This document shows positions 10,950 to 20,037 of a DNA stretch of 64,000 nucleotides, in pieces. Position numbers and translations under genes: made by a program. This stretch comes from Martelella limonii (GTDB lineage: Bacteria > Pseudomonadota > Alphaproteobacteria > Rhizobiales > Rhizobiaceae), in contig NZ_JABUOU010000002.1 of NCBI RefSeq assembly GCF_013344475.1, positions 470,811-534,810 on the forward strand, read 5' to 3'. The notes under the pieces were generated by a model. That model saw only the letters and a list, made by a program, of their open reading frames with translations. It ran no database searches and was not told the origin of the DNA. Each line of letters begins with the position of its first letter. The first letter of the stretch is position 1.

Positions 10950-11834
10950 ATGGCAGACGCGCATCACAAGAACCACGATTATCATATCATCGATCCGAGC
11001 CCCTGGCCGCTGGTTGCCTCCATCGGCGTCTTCCTGATGGCCTTTGGCGGCGTCGGCTACATGCGCTATCTGAGCGGAGGCACCTTCGAAATCCTCGGTC
11101 TCAACCTTGCCCAGCCGTGGATCCTGCTGATCGGCCTCGCGGTCGTTCTCTACGTGCTCTTCGGCTGGTGGTCGGACACGATCAAGGAAGGCCGCGAAGG
11201 CCATCATACCCCGGTGGTTTCGCTCCACCTGCGCTACGGCATGATCATGTTCATCGCCTCGGAGGTGATGTTCTTCGTGGCCTGGTTCTGGGCGTTCTTC
11301 GACGCGAGCCTGTTCACCGGCGAAGCCATCCAGGCAGCGCGCGTTCAAGCAACGGGCGGCACCTGGCCGCCGGAAGGCATCGCGGTCGTCGATCCGTGGC
11401 ACTTCCCGCTCTACAACACCGTGATCCTGCTTCTGTCCGGCACGACGCTGACCTGGGCACACCACGCCCTGATCCATGGCGATCGCAAGGGCCTGATCCA
11501 GGGGCTGTCGCTGACCGTCCTGCTCGGCCTTATCTTCACCGGTGTTCAGGCCTATGAATATTATGAAGCGCCGTTTGCCTTCAAGAACTCCATTTATGGC
11601 GCAACCTTCTTCATGGCGACCGGTTTCCATGGCTTCCATGTGATCGTGGGCACGATCTTCCTGATCGTCTGCCTGATCCGGGCCGCCAAGGGTTCCTTCA
11701 CGCCGGAGCGCCATTTCGGCCTCGAGGCGGCGGCCTGGTACTGGCATTTCGTCGACGTGGTCTGGCTGTTCCTGTTCTTCACCATCTATATCTGGGGCGG
11801 GTGGGGCGCACCGCTGGCAGAAACCGGCCACTGA
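10950..11834 (+). CDS. coxC: Cytochrome c oxidase subunit III
   Basis: A 294-residue subunit III with seven predicted helices. It stabilises the oxidase and its proton uptake path. Family signatures are [51 protein letters not shown] and the C-terminal [19 protein letters not shown] follows GGAGAGAGG-type purines upstream (AGAGAGGAAACGGGGACCAGGA). It is the last structural cox gene and is closed by a strong terminator. Confidence 0.96.
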   Translation: MADAHHKNHDYHIIDPSPWPLVASIGVFLMAFGGVGYMRYLSGGTFEILGLNLAQPWILLIGLAVVLYVLFGWWSDTIKEGREGHHTPVVSLHLRYGMIMFIASEVMFFVAWFWAFFDASLFTGEAIQAARVQATGGTWPPEGIAVVDPWHFPLYNTVILLLSGTTLTWAHHALIHGDRKGLIQGLSLTVLLGLIFTGVQAYEYYEAPFAFKNSIYGATFFMATGFHGFHVIVGTIFLIVCLIRAAKGSFTPERHFGLEAAAWYWHFVDVVWLFLFFTIYIWGGWGAPLAETGH

Positions 11835-11849
11835 GTTCTGGATATCATT

Positions 11850-11877
11850 CCGCCGCCCACCGGGCGGCGGATTTTTT
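11850..11877 (+). terminator. Rho-independent terminator of the cox operon
   Basis: A perfect 9-bp stem (CCGCCGCCC at 11850-11858 with its complement at 11862-11870), a 3-base loop, then ATTTTTT. It lies 16 bases after the coxC stop codon. Confidence 0.88.
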
Positions 11878-11891
11878 AGGGAGTGCGCTTG

Positions 11892-12173
11892 ATGTCGATA
11901 GAGGAAGAAAAGACCGCTTCGGGTGGTCGCTACTATACCGTCGTTGAAGGCCACGAGGCGGAGATGACCTATTCCCGCGCCTCTGACAGGCTGATCATCA
12001 TCGATCATACTGGCGTGCCGGATGCGCTTCGCGGCAAGGGCGTGGGCAAGGTGCTTGCCGAGCATGCCGTGGACGAAGCCCGCAAGGGCGGCTGGAAGAT
12101 CATTCCGCTCTGTCCCTTCTTCAAGGCGCTCAGCGTCCGCCACCATGATGAGTGGCACGACGTCATCAACTGA
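11892..12173 (+). CDS. Small GNAT-type N-acetyltransferase (YjdJ/NATD1-like)
   Basis: A 93-residue protein of the single-domain GCN5-related group. It has EMTYSRASDRLIIIDHTGVPDALRGKGVGKVLAEHAVDEAR; the RGKGVGK turn is the acetyl-CoA pyrophosphate loop. KIIPLCPFFKALSVRHHDEWHDV is the family C-terminus. Members of this compact family lack the full GNAT N-terminal region, so the length is normal. The ATG at 11892 is preceded by AGGGAG. It directly follows the cox terminator. The substrate is unknown. Confidence 0.85.
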   Translation: MSIEEEKTASGGRYYTVVEGHEAEMTYSRASDRLIIIDHTGVPDALRGKGVGKVLAEHAVDEARKGGWKIIPLCPFFKALSVRHHDEWHDVIN

Positions 12174-12205
12174 AGACCTGTCTTTCCGACTGCCGAAAGT
12201 TTGCC

Positions 12206-12595
12206 ATGCCCGCTGATTCGAATCCGCTCGCCCCGCTTGTCCTGTCCGGCCTTAAGGGGCGCTGCCCGCGTTGCGGCGAGGGCCATCTCTTCGAAGGTTT
12301 CCTGTCGCTGAAGACGGAATGCGAGCAATGCGGGCTGAGCTACAGCTTCGCCGATGCCGGCGACGGACCGGCGATCTTCGTCATGCTTGCCGTCGGCTTT
12401 CTGGTGATCGCGCTTGTGCTGTGGACGGAGATCACGTATTCGCCGCCGTTCTGGGTCCATATCCTCGTCTGGGGACCTGTGGCAGTCGGGCTTTCGCTTG
12501 CCGCCCTCAGGGCCTTTAAGGGCGTCCTGATCGTCCTGCAATACCGCCACAGCGCGGCAGAAGGAAAGATCGGTCCGAAGGGTGACGATGTCTAG
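12206..12595 (+). CDS. DUF983 family membrane protein
   Basis: A 129-residue protein. An N-terminal zinc-ribbon-like part has two CxxC pairs (GRCPRCGEGHLF and CEQCGLSY), followed by two transmembrane helices (IFVMLAVGFLVIALVLW and ILVWGPVAVGLSLAALRAF). DUF983 genes are regularly found beside oxidase genes in alphaproteobacteria, here between coxC and SURF1, so a role in oxidase biogenesis is inferred but unproven. Its last codons overlap the SURF1 start by 8 bases, indicating translational coupling. Confidence 0.85.
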   Translation: MPADSNPLAPLVLSGLKGRCPRCGEGHLFEGFLSLKTECEQCGLSYSFADAGDGPAIFVMLAVGFLVIALVLWTEITYSPPFWVHILVWGPVAVGLSLAALRAFKGVLIVLQYRHSAAEGKIGPKGDDV

Positions 12596-13316
12596 CCGCC
12601 TGTCGTTGATGCGGGTCATCGGGCTGGTTCTGGCCGCACTCGCCTTCATCGCCCTCATCTCGCTTGGCAATTGGCAGGTCCGCCGCCTGCACTGGAAGGA
12701 GGCGCTGATCGCCTCGGTCGATGCGCGCGTCGAGCAAGCGCCGCTGCCGCTTGGAGCCGTCGAAGCGCTGCCGCAGGACGAACGCGAATATCGTCCGGTC
12801 ACTGCCACTGGGCGGTTCGAGCATGACCGCGAACGCCATTTCTTCGCGACCCATGAAGGCCAATCCGGCTATTATGTCTATACGCCGCTCAGGCTTGAGG
12901 ATGGCCGCGCCGTGTTCGTCAATCGTGGCTTCGTGCCGTTTGATGACAAGGAAGCGGCAACGCGGCCGGAAGGACAGATCAAGGGTGACGTGACAGTCAC
13001 GGGCCTCGCCCGCAACCGGCTCGACGGCAAGCCTTCCTTCGCGGTTCCGGAAAACGATATTCCGCAGAACATCTTCTACTGGAAGGACCTCGATGCCATG
13101 GCGCAGTCGACGGGGCTTTCCGGAGGCGAGGTTCTGCCGTTCTTCGTCGATGCCGACGATACGCAAAATCCGGGCGGTCTGCCGGTCGGCGGCGTCACCC
13201 GGATCGAGTTTCCGAACGACCATCTGCAATATGCCATCACATGGTACGGCCTTGCCACGGTGCTGGCGGTGATCGTCGCGCTGATGGCCTGGCGCGGCCG
13301 GCGCCGGCATGCGTGA
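12588..13316 (+). CDS. SURF1 family cytochrome oxidase assembly protein
   Basis: A 242-residue SURF1/Shy1 protein that helps insert haem a into subunit I. Two terminal transmembrane helices (VIGLVLAALAFIALISLGNW and ITWYGLATVLAVIVALMAW) flank a periplasmic domain. Conserved motifs are LGNWQVRRLHWKEALI, EYRPVTATGRF, VFVNRGFVP and the C-terminal NDHLQYAITWYGLA. It starts inside the DUF983 gene and overlaps the next gene by eight bases. In many rhizobia, SURF1 sits at exactly this place between coxC and ispH. Confidence 0.92.
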   Translation: MSSRLSLMRVIGLVLAALAFIALISLGNWQVRRLHWKEALIASVDARVEQAPLPLGAVEALPQDEREYRPVTATGRFEHDRERHFFATHEGQSGYYVYTPLRLEDGRAVFVNRGFVPFDDKEAATRPEGQIKGDVTVTGLARNRLDGKPSFAVPENDIPQNIFYWKDLDAMAQSTGLSGGEVLPFFVDADDTQNPGGLPVGGVTRIEFPNDHLQYAITWYGLATVLAVIVALMAWRGRRRHA

Positions 13317-13788
13317 CCTGTTGGCGCCAGGGCTTTCCGTCGTCTTCTGCGGCACGGCGAAGGGCCTTGTTTCTGCCCGCACGGGTTCCTTCTATGCCCA
13401 TCCCTCGAACCGGTTCTATCTGACCCTCCACGAAATCGGCCTGACGCCGGAGCGGGTGGGCCCGGCCGAGTTCCGCAAGCTTCTGGATTATGGCATCGGG
13501 CTGACCGATCTGAACCAGGTGGAAAGCGGCATGGACAAGGCCCTGACGCCATCAGGATTCGACATTCCCGCCTTCGAGGAAAAGATCAGAACCTACCGGC
13601 CGCGTCTTGTCGCCTTCACCAGCCTCGCAGGCGCCCGCATCTATTTCGGCGACAACCGGATTGCCTGTGGGCTCCAGCCGCGCGGGATCGATGGAATACC
13701 GGTTGTCGCGCTGCCCTCGACCTCTGCGGCAAACGGGCATTGGACAAAGGACCGTCATCATTGGTATCAGTTGCCAGAACTGATTTGA
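13309..13788 (+). CDS. mug: Mismatch-specific uracil/thymine-DNA glycosylase (Mug/TDG family)
   Basis: A 159-residue protein of the uracil-DNA glycosylase superfamily. The N-terminal motif [20 protein letters not shown] corresponds to the Mug/TDG active-site loop, and HPSNRFY follows. The C-terminal [10 protein letters not shown] corresponds to the DNA-intercalating loop. The enzyme is expected to excise uracil or related bases opposite guanine. The usual Mug active-site Asn is not obvious here, so the precise subfamily is uncertain. The ATG lies inside the SURF1 gene; ispH starts 5 bases downstream. Confidence 0.78.
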   Translation: MRDLLAPGLSVVFCGTAKGLVSARTGSFYAHPSNRFYLTLHEIGLTPERVGPAEFRKLLDYGIGLTDLNQVESGMDKALTPSGFDIPAFEEKIRTYRPRLVAFTSLAGARIYFGDNRIACGLQPRGIDGIPVVALPSTSAANGHWTKDRHHWYQLPELI

Positions 13789-13793
13789 GCGAG

Positions 13794-14789
13794 ATGACCA
13801 TGACCCCATTGACTATTCGCCTTTGCGGCCCGCGCGGCTTCTGCGCCGGCGTCGACCGGGCGATCCAGATCGTCGTGCTGGCGCTGAAGCGCTATGGCGC
13901 GCCGGTCTATGTGCGTCACGAGATCGTGCACAACCGCTACGTCGTCGAAGGGCTTGAGGCGCGCGGCGCGATCTTCGTCGAGGAGCTGGACGAGATTCCG
14001 GCCGAGCATCGCGAGCAGCCTGTGGTGTTTTCCGCCCATGGCGTGCCGAAATCCGTGCCGGAGGATGCCGAGAGCCGCAATCTTTTCTACCTCGATGCCA
14101 CATGCCCGCTGGTCTCCAAGGTGCACAAGCAGGCAATGCGCCACGAACGGCTCGGCCGCCATGTGATCCTGATCGGCCATGCCGGCCACCCGGAGGTGAT
14201 CGGCACCATGGGTCAGTTGCCGGACGGCGCCGTCTCGCTGGTCGAGACGGTGGAAGACGCAAAGCGCTATCAGCCGGCGGATCCGGACAATCTCGGCTAT
14301 GTCACCCAGACCACGCTCTCGGTGCAGGATACCGCCGACGTGATTGCAACGTTGCGTGAACGCTTTCCGAACCTCACGGCGCCTTCAGCCGACTCGATCT
14401 GCTACGCCACCACCAACCGGCAGGAATCGGTGTCGGCGGCAGCGCCCGGCTGCGACCTCTTCATCATCGTCGGCGCGCCGAATTCGTCGAATTCCAAACG
14501 CCTCGTCGAGGTCGCCAAACGGGCCGGAGCCAAAGAAGCGATGCTGGTCCAGCGCGCCTCGGAGCTTGATTTCGAAGCGATCGGCGACGTCCGCACGCTC
14601 GGCCTTTCCGCCGGTGCTTCCGCGCCCGAAGTCGTGGTCAACGAGATCATCGAGGCATTCCGGCAGCGATTCGACACCACGATCGAACTTGCCGAAACCA
14701 CGATCGAAAACGAACACTTTCTCGTCAACCGCCAGCTCCGCGACGTCGAACTGACCGTCGAGGACATGGCCTTCGTCAACGGACGATAA
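13794..14789 (+). CDS. ispH: 4-hydroxy-3-methylbut-2-enyl diphosphate reductase
   Basis: A 331-residue IspH (LytB), the last enzyme of the MEP isoprenoid pathway, producing IPP and DMAPP. The three cysteines that bind the [4Fe-4S] cluster are visible in [15 protein letters not shown] (conserved GFCAGV), [13 protein letters not shown] and [10 protein letters not shown]. Substrate-binding [14 protein letters not shown] and [11 protein letters not shown] are intact. ATG at 13794 is five bases past the mug stop, with a second ATG six bases later. It is followed immediately by thrB. Confidence 0.95.
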   Translation: MTMTPLTIRLCGPRGFCAGVDRAIQIVVLALKRYGAPVYVRHEIVHNRYVVEGLEARGAIFVEELDEIPAEHREQPVVFSAHGVPKSVPEDAESRNLFYLDATCPLVSKVHKQAMRHERLGRHVILIGHAGHPEVIGTMGQLPDGAVSLVETVEDAKRYQPADPDNLGYVTQTTLSVQDTADVIATLRERFPNLTAPSADSICYATTNRQESVSAAAPGCDLFIIVGAPNSSNSKRLVEVAKRAGAKEAMLVQRASELDFEAIGDVRTLGLSAGASAPEVVVNEIIEAFRQRFDTTIELAETTIENEHFLVNRQLRDVELTVEDMAFVNGR

Positions 14790-14793
14790 GCAT

Positions 14794-15762
14794 TTGGCCG
14801 TCTATACCGATATCAATGAAGACGATCTCAGGCAGTTTCTCAAAGCCTATGACGTCGGGGAGCTCCTGTCCTATCGCGGCATCGCGGAGGGCGTCGAGAA
14901 CTCCAACTTCCTGCTGCATACCGACCGTTTCCCACTGATTCTGACGCTATATGAAAAGCGGGTGGATGAGGGCGATCTGCCGTTCTACCTCGGCTTGATG
15001 CAGCATCTGGCCGACCGCGGGCTTTCCTGCCCGCTCCCGCTTGCCCGAAGCGACGGCGAGCCCTATGGCAGGCTTTGCGGGCGTCCCGCAGCGCTGATCT
15101 CCTTTCTGGAAGGCATGTGGCTCAGGAAGCCGGCGGCAGAGCATTGCCGGGAACTTGGCGCAGCGCTTGCCCGCATGCATGTGGCCGGTCAGGATTTCGC
15201 GCTGTCGCGCAAGAACGCGCTGGCGCTGAAGGGCTGGGTCGATCTCTGGGACAAGGCGGCATCGCGCGCCGACGAGGTGCAGCCCGGTCTTGAAAGCGAG
15301 ATCACGATGGAACTCGCCACGCTTGAGGACCGCTGGCCAGTGGACCTGCCGGAAGGCGTGATCCATGCCGATCTCTTTCCCGACAACGTCTTCTTCATCG
15401 GCGATCAGCTTTCGGGCGTGATCGACTTCTATTTCGCCTGCAATGATTTTCTCGCCTATGACCTGTCGATCTGCCTCAATGCCTGGTGTTTCGAGAAGGA
15501 CCGCTCCTTCAACGTGACCAAGGCCCGCGCTCTGATCGAGGGCTATCAGAGCGTAAGGCCGCTCGGCGATGATGAGATCGAGGCGCTGCCGCTGCTCTGT
15601 CGCGGCTCGGCGCTCAGGTTTTTCCTGACGCGGCTTTACGATTGGCTCAACACGCCTGCGGGCGCCCTGGTGGTCAAGAAGGACCCGCTCGAATATCTGC
15701 GCTATCTGCGCTTCCACCGCGCGGTGACGAGCGCCAGCGAATACGGTGTGGAGCGGTCGTGA
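14794..15762 (+). CDS. thrB: Homoserine kinase, ThrB2/APH-fold type
   Basis: A 322-residue kinase of the aminoglycoside phosphotransferase-like fold used for homoserine phosphorylation in rhizobia, not related to the GHMP-type ThrB of enterobacteria. The N-terminal signature is [15 protein letters not shown]. The catalytic loop is [14 protein letters not shown] with the HxDxxxxN pattern, and the metal-binding GVIDFYFAC (DFG-like) follows. The start is TTG at 14794, four bases after ispH. Its stop overlaps the rnhA start (GTGA). Threonine synthase is encoded separately at 22 kb. Confidence 0.93.
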   Translation: MAVYTDINEDDLRQFLKAYDVGELLSYRGIAEGVENSNFLLHTDRFPLILTLYEKRVDEGDLPFYLGLMQHLADRGLSCPLPLARSDGEPYGRLCGRPAALISFLEGMWLRKPAAEHCRELGAALARMHVAGQDFALSRKNALALKGWVDLWDKAASRADEVQPGLESEITMELATLEDRWPVDLPEGVIHADLFPDNVFFIGDQLSGVIDFYFACNDFLAYDLSICLNAWCFEKDRSFNVTKARALIEGYQSVRPLGDDEIEALPLLCRGSALRFFLTRLYDWLNTPAGALVVKKDPLEYLRYLRFHRAVTSASEYGVERS

Positions 15763-16211
15763 AGAAACAGGTCGAGATTTTTACGGACGGGGCCTGCTCG
15801 GGCAATCCCGGACCTGGCGGCTGGGGCGCGATCCTGCGCTATGGCGACAAGAGCCGTGAGCTCAATGGCGGCGAGAAGCTGACCACCAATAACCGCATGG
15901 AACTGATGGCGGCGATCGAGGCCTTGAAGGCGCTCAAGGAACCGTGCACGGTGGAACTCTATACCGACAGCGTCTATGTCAAGGACGGGATAACGAAGTG
16001 GATCTTCGGGTGGAAGAAGAACGGCTGGAAAACCGCCGCGAAGAAGCCCGTGAAGAATGCCGAATTGTGGCAGGCGCTCGAAACCGAGCGCAACCGGCAT
16101 GAGGTGACCCTGCACTGGGTCAAGGGCCATGCCGGCCACGAAGAAAACGAGCGCGCGGACGAACTGGCGCGCGAGGGGATGGAACCGTTCAAACAGGGGC
16201 GAGGGGGCTGA
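15759..16211 (+). CDS. rnhA: Ribonuclease HI
   Basis: A 150-residue RNase HI that cleaves the RNA strand of RNA-DNA hybrids. The acidic active site is intact: Asp in [19 protein letters not shown], Glu in [13 protein letters not shown], Asp in [12 protein letters not shown], and the final Asp in ENERADELA. The handle region [16 protein letters not shown] matches E. coli-type enzymes. The start is GTG, overlapping the thrB stop by four bases. The thrB-rnhA pairing is common in Rhizobiales. Confidence 0.95.
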   Translation: MKKQVEIFTDGACSGNPGPGGWGAILRYGDKSRELNGGEKLTTNNRMELMAAIEALKALKEPCTVELYTDSVYVKDGITKWIFGWKKNGWKTAAKKPVKNAELWQALETERNRHEVTLHWVKGHAGHEENERADELAREGMEPFKQGRGG

Positions 16212-16229
16212 GGCCCTCCGAACAAAATC

Positions 16230-16538
16230 ATGATCATGCATTGTGTTTTCATTCGTTTCCCGCAGGAAACGGGAAGCGACGAGAAACAGGCGCTTTATGA
16301 CGAGATTTCCGCGCTTAAACGGGTCATTCCCGGCATCGTCGATGTGAAGGCGGGCGCGAATGTCTCGCCGGAAGGTCTCGATAGCGGTTACGCCGACGGC
16401 TTCGTCGTAACCTTCGAAGATGCTGCTGCGCGCGATGCCTATCTGGAGCATCCCGACCATCAGGCGGTCGGCGCAAAGATCGTCGCGGCGGCCGTCGGCG
16501 GTATTTCCGGCATTCTCGTTTTCGATATGAAGATCTGA
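16230..16538 (+). CDS. Dabb (stress-responsive alpha/beta barrel) domain protein
   Basis: A 102-residue single-domain protein of the Dabb family (PF07876). Features are the N-terminal IMHCVFIRFPQ strand, PGIVDVKAGANVSPEGLDSGYADGFVVTF-type central segment (key residues G, A, N and the YADGFVVTF strand) and AYLEHPDHQAVG (conserved YxxHPxH). Members dimerise as ferredoxin-like barrels; some are polyketide cyclases, but most are of unknown function. It is the last gene of the rightward run that starts at coxB. Confidence 0.8.
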   Translation: MIMHCVFIRFPQETGSDEKQALYDEISALKRVIPGIVDVKAGANVSPEGLDSGYADGFVVTFEDAAARDAYLEHPDHQAVGAKIVAAAVGGISGILVFDMKI

Positions 16539-16579
16539 GCGAGCGGCGCCGACGCCTGTCGATTGCATGTGGGCCGCGG

Positions 16580-17680
16580 CTAGGCCATCAGCCGCCCGAT
16601 CATGCGCCCTGCGGGATAGAACAGGAACCGCCAGCCGAACCTTGCGGCGCGGTAGCTGAAATAGGCGGCCCCCACCAGCCACAGCACGAAGGTGGTGGTC
16701 CAGCTTGCTGCCGTGATCAAAAGTCCCGTCAGCGTGATGGCGCCCGAGCCCAGCAGGAAGACGATGGCGCGAAAGCGCTTGCCGAAGCGGGCGGAGAGCT
16801 TGCCGAGCTTGGTGAGGTCCGCCGGCGTGCTTGCAACCTTCAGCATGTCGGTACCGGCCTTGAACCCGTTCTTGCCCATCACCGTGCCGACTTCCATGGC
16901 CGCGTCCTGCATCTTCAGAAGAGGCTTGGTGTTGAGCGAGCTTTGAAGGGCGCGCCTTGCAGCGGGTATATTGCCGCGCTTCAGAAGCGGCATCGTCTTG
17001 CGCAAGGCCGGTCCGCTGACGACCTGGCTTGAAAGCCTGGTGAAAGAGCGGCGTAATGGCGTGGCGATCGCGCCCGCCTTGCCGGCAGCCTTCAGCGCGC
17101 TGGTTCCCACCTTCGAAGCCGATGCCGTGCCGCCCGAAAGGATGACCGCGCCGGTGACGGCGAGGCCGGCAACCGAAAGACCAAGGATCAGGGAATCGTA
17201 ATCTTCTCCCTGAAGATAGGCGCCGCCCTCGATGATGATGTCGCGAACGTCGCCGACCGTGGTCAGATCGGTCGCAACCGCGCCCACCATGCCGATTGCG
17301 CTGTCCGGGCGTCCGGTAATGGCCCCGTCCCAGAGCTCCTGGATCTGGTTGCCGAGGCTTGCCTCTTCGGAGACCGCCATCTCCACCCGCTCGCGCGTCA
17401 CGCCGTCAATGCGGATGCCGCGGCTGTCTGCAAGGTCGAGGATGCTTTCGGCGAGGCCGGCATCGTCGCTTGCCAGCGCTTCGGCGATCGCGCGGTCGTA
17501 ATCGGTAGGCCGCAGCTTCTCCAGACGGTATTCGGTGAGTTCGACCGGATTGTTGTGCATGGCAAGAAGCTTCACGGCCTCAAGGCCATTCGGCACCACA
17601 AAGGGTGTCGAGACCACCAGCGCAACGGCAAGCACTGCCGTTGCCGCCCGTCTCAGCGATGTGACCGTCACACCAACCAT
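16580..17680 (-). CDS. Membrane protein of unknown function
   Basis: A 366-residue protein. An N-terminal helix (AATAVLAVALVVSTPFVVP) may be a signal anchor. A helical region runs to about residue 150, followed by a hydrophobic segment around 165-190 (LILGLSVAGLAVTGAVIL), a basic helical stretch and two C-terminal helices (AIVFLLGSGAITLTGLLI and TTTFVLWLVGAAYFSY). The ATG at 17680 follows GGAGATATGG. Codon use is normal for the window, so it is a genuine chromosomal gene. No family was recognised. It stands alone between convergent rnhA/Dabb and the peroxiredoxin gene. Confidence 0.75.
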   Translation of the reverse strand: MVGVTVTSLRRAATAVLAVALVVSTPFVVPNGLEAVKLLAMHNNPVELTEYRLEKLRPTDYDRAIAEALASDDAGLAESILDLADSRGIRIDGVTRERVEMAVSEEASLGNQIQELWDGAITGRPDSAIGMVGAVATDLTTVGDVRDIIIEGGAYLQGEDYDSLILGLSVAGLAVTGAVILSGGTASASKVGTSALKAAGKAGAIATPLRRSFTRLSSQVVSGPALRKTMPLLKRGNIPAARRALQSSLNTKPLLKMQDAAMEVGTVMGKNGFKAGTDMLKVASTPADLTKLGKLSARFGKRFRAIVFLLGSGAITLTGLLITAASWTTTFVLWLVGAAYFSYRAARFGWRFLFYPAGRMIGRLMA

Positions 17681-17879
17681 CCATATCTCCGATCGGGCGC
17701 ATCGTAGCAGAGACGCATGGCAAGATATATTCTGTTTTCTAGGGGCGTATGACGTTCGGCGGAGGCGCTGGTCAACCAGGCGGAAATGCCGCTGCACCTT
17801 CTATTTGCGACCGGAAGCCGGAGCGGCGGCGCACCGGCGTGAAGGCCGCCCGTTGCAGGCGGCCCTCGATTTCAGGCGC

Positions 17880-18365
17880 TCAGAGCTGGCCGAGAATAGT
17901 GGCTGCCGCCGAGACCGTGGCTTCGCCGGAATTTTCCTCGACGTTGAGTTCCTTAACCTTGCCATCTTCGACCAGCATCGAATATCGCTTCGAGCGTGTG
18001 CCGAGACCAGGGCCGGGGATGTCCGTTTCCATCCCCAGTTCCTTGGTGAAAGACGCATCCGCGTCCGAAAGGTAGCGGATCTTGCCCGCGCCGCCGGTGG
18101 CCTTCGCCCAGCCGCCCATCACGAACGGATCGTTGACCGCGACAACCACGATTTCATCGACGCCGCGCGCAAGGATCGCGTCACGATTTTCGAGATAGGT
18201 CGGCAGATGGTTGATCGAGCAGGTCGGGGTAAAGGCGCCGGGAACGGCGAACAGCACCACTTTGCGGCCCTTGAAGATGTCGTCGGTCGACACCTTTTCC
18301 GGACCGTTGTCGGTCAATTCACGCAGGGTGGAAGAGGGAAGGGCGTCGCCCTTGGAAATGGTCAT
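17880..18365 (-). CDS. Peroxiredoxin, Prx5/AhpE-like (glutaredoxin-dependent type)
   Basis: A 161-residue thiol peroxidase. The peroxidatic cysteine lies in the signature VPGAFTPTCSINHLP (PxxxTxxC), and DPFVMGGWAKATGG plus GLGTRSKRYSMLVEDGKV are typical for the Prx5 group. It reduces H2O2 and organic hydroperoxides, probably with glutathione/glutaredoxin. ATG at 18365 follows AAGGAG. The DsbD-domain gene lies 34 bases upstream on the same strand, so the two may be cotranscribed. Confidence 0.92.
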   Translation of the reverse strand: MTISKGDALPSSTLRELTDNGPEKVSTDDIFKGRKVVLFAVPGAFTPTCSINHLPTYLENRDAILARGVDEIVVVAVNDPFVMGGWAKATGGAGKIRYLSDADASFTKELGMETDIPGPGLGTRSKRYSMLVEDGKVKELNVEENSGEATVSAAATILGQL

Positions 18366-18399
18366 GATGAAACTCCTTGGTGGCGTTGCATGCACACAG

Positions 18400-19215
18400 T
18401 TAGGGCGCGTCATGCTCAAAGACAAGCGGCGTTTCCAGCGCCCGGTCCCCGGTCTTGACCAGTATCAGCCATTCGCTCTCGAGCGATTCCGCGCCATCCG
18501 GCAATGAAGATGCGGGAATGGTGATCACGTAGCGGCCGTCCTGAAAGCTGCCCTCAGGCGCCTTGACGATGAAGCCGTCGCTGCTTGCAAGCGTGATTTC
18601 CGGCGCCGTCTGATCGGGCAGGGTGAGGGCAAGCGTCAGCGCTTCGCCGGTGATGACCGCGCTTGCGATCCGAAAATCATCGGACGGGGCTTCGGGAAGC
18701 GTGGTCGCGGCAACGGCGAGGATCGCAGTGTCGACCGCGCTTGCCTTGTAGGTTTCTTTCCCGACATGAAAGGACGCCTGGAAAGGGATGCAGATATCCT
18801 TGCAAAGCCCGATAAAGGCGCTGACGTCCAGTTGCGGCATTGTGCCGGGGCTTGCCTTCAGCATCAGCGGAAAGGTCACGGGGCCGTCATAACCCATATC
18901 GGTCACGCCGGTCAGTTCGATGCGCTTGGGCACCGGATAGGCGATGCTTTCAAGGCTGACGTCACTGTCCGCGCTGACCGAAATCTGCGGCGGTATCCCG
19001 CTTTCACCGGGTTCGCGCCAATAGGTGATGAAGCCATCGGCGGGCTCCACCTGCAAGGCACCGCGGATCCTTCCGTCGGCATCGGGCGCGGTCACGATCA
19101 GGCGCATGCGCCCGCCGGTGTCCTCGGCCCATGGGGTTGCGCCGGCATGGGCGTCCGATCCGGCAGGGATCGACAGCGCAAGAGCGGTAAAAACGAGGGT
19201 GCAGCGAATGTTCAT
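18400..19215 (-). CDS. Secreted DsbD N-terminal-domain-like protein
   Basis: A 271-residue periplasmic protein. It has a signal peptide (TLVFTALALSIPAGSDAHA) and a domain resembling the N-terminal thiol-disulfide domain of DsbD/ScsB (PF11412). WREPGESGIPPQISV and the paired cysteines in GLCKDICIPFQASF are the recognisable parts. It lacks the DsbD membrane and thioredoxin-like domains, so it is the stand-alone form common in rhizobia. It probably exchanges disulfides with another periplasmic partner. Position beside the peroxiredoxin gene suggests a shared redox role, which is inference. Confidence 0.8.
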   Translation of the reverse strand: MNIRCTLVFTALALSIPAGSDAHAGATPWAEDTGGRMRLIVTAPDADGRIRGALQVEPADGFITYWREPGESGIPPQISVSADSDVSLESIAYPVPKRIELTGVTDMGYDGPVTFPLMLKASPGTMPQLDVSAFIGLCKDICIPFQASFHVGKETYKASAVDTAILAVAATTLPEAPSDDFRIASAVITGEALTLALTLPDQTAPEITLASSDGFIVKAPEGSFQDGRYVITIPASSLPDGAESLESEWLILVKTGDRALETPLVFEHDAP

Positions 19216-19317
19216 ATCACTCCTTTAGCGGGCCGGATGCGGCGGCGATATGGCTTTCGCTCCGAAATGCGGACAATTTCATTTGAACATCGCGTGACAT
19301 TGCCCCATCTTGATCTG

Positions 19318-19968
19318 ATGCCGACGACGAATTTGAAATGCGATCCAAAGACATCGCGGGAGAACGATTTGCTTGAGAACCTTGCGAACGGACGTGAACG
19401 CGGACCTTTTGACGGCCAGTTCCTGATCGCTATGCCGCAGCTTGCGGAAAGCGCGTTCGAACGCAGCGTCATCTATATCTGCGCGCATTCGGATGAAGGG
19501 GCGATGGGCTTCATCATCAACCGCGCCCAGCACGTGACCTTTCCGGAAGTGCTGCAGCAGCTTGCTCTGCTGGATCAGGGAGCGGAGCTTTCCGTGCCCG
19601 CGCTCGCGGATTTCCTGGTGCTCTCCGGCGGGCCGGTGGAGCCCGGTCGCGGTTTCGTTCTGCACAGCTATGACTATTCGGGCGATGGCAGCATTCCGGT
19701 CAGCGACGAACTGGCGATGACAGGTACGCTCGATGTGCTGAAATCAGTTGCAGCCGGCAAGGGGCCGGAGCGGGCGGCATTGCTTCTGGGGTATGCCGGC
19801 TGGGGTCCGGGCCAGCTTGAAAGCGAGATCGCCAACAATGACTGGCTGACCTGCCCGGCGATTGAAGACATGGTGTTCGATTCCGATCTCGACAGCAAAT
19901 ATGAGCGTGCCCTGTTCTCGATGGGCGTGCGGCCATCGTCGCTGTCGACAAATATCGGGCACGCCTGA
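19318..19968 (+). CDS. yqgE: YqgE/AlgH (UPF0301) family protein
   Basis: A 216-residue UPF0301 protein. Typical motifs are FDGQFLIAMPQL, FERSVIYICAHSDEGAMGFI (conserved HS.EGAMG.I.N), LSGGPVEPGRGFVLHS and LGYAGWGPGQLESEIANNDWL. The family is widespread, sometimes called AlgH, with no firm biochemical role. ATG at 19318 was chosen because the following region aligns with the family, although about 20 residues before FDGQ are extra. It is divergent from the DsbD-domain gene. Confidence 0.9.
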   Translation: MPTTNLKCDPKTSRENDLLENLANGRERGPFDGQFLIAMPQLAESAFERSVIYICAHSDEGAMGFIINRAQHVTFPEVLQQLALLDQGAELSVPALADFLVLSGGPVEPGRGFVLHSYDYSGDGSIPVSDELAMTGTLDVLKSVAAGKGPERAALLLGYAGWGPGQLESEIANNDWLTCPAIEDMVFDSDLDSKYERALFSMGVRPSSLSTNIGHA

Positions 19969-20037
19969 AACAAAACGGCCCTATACACCGTTTAGGGGCG
20001 TCGGTCGTGATGTGCGACCACAAATTGCGAGGCCCCC

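Noticed and set aside
10164..12158. A 664-codon open frame on the minus strand across ctaG and coxC
   Set aside because: It is rich in His, Arg and Glu, typical of antisense frames over GC-rich membrane protein genes. coxC and ctaG are unmistakable.
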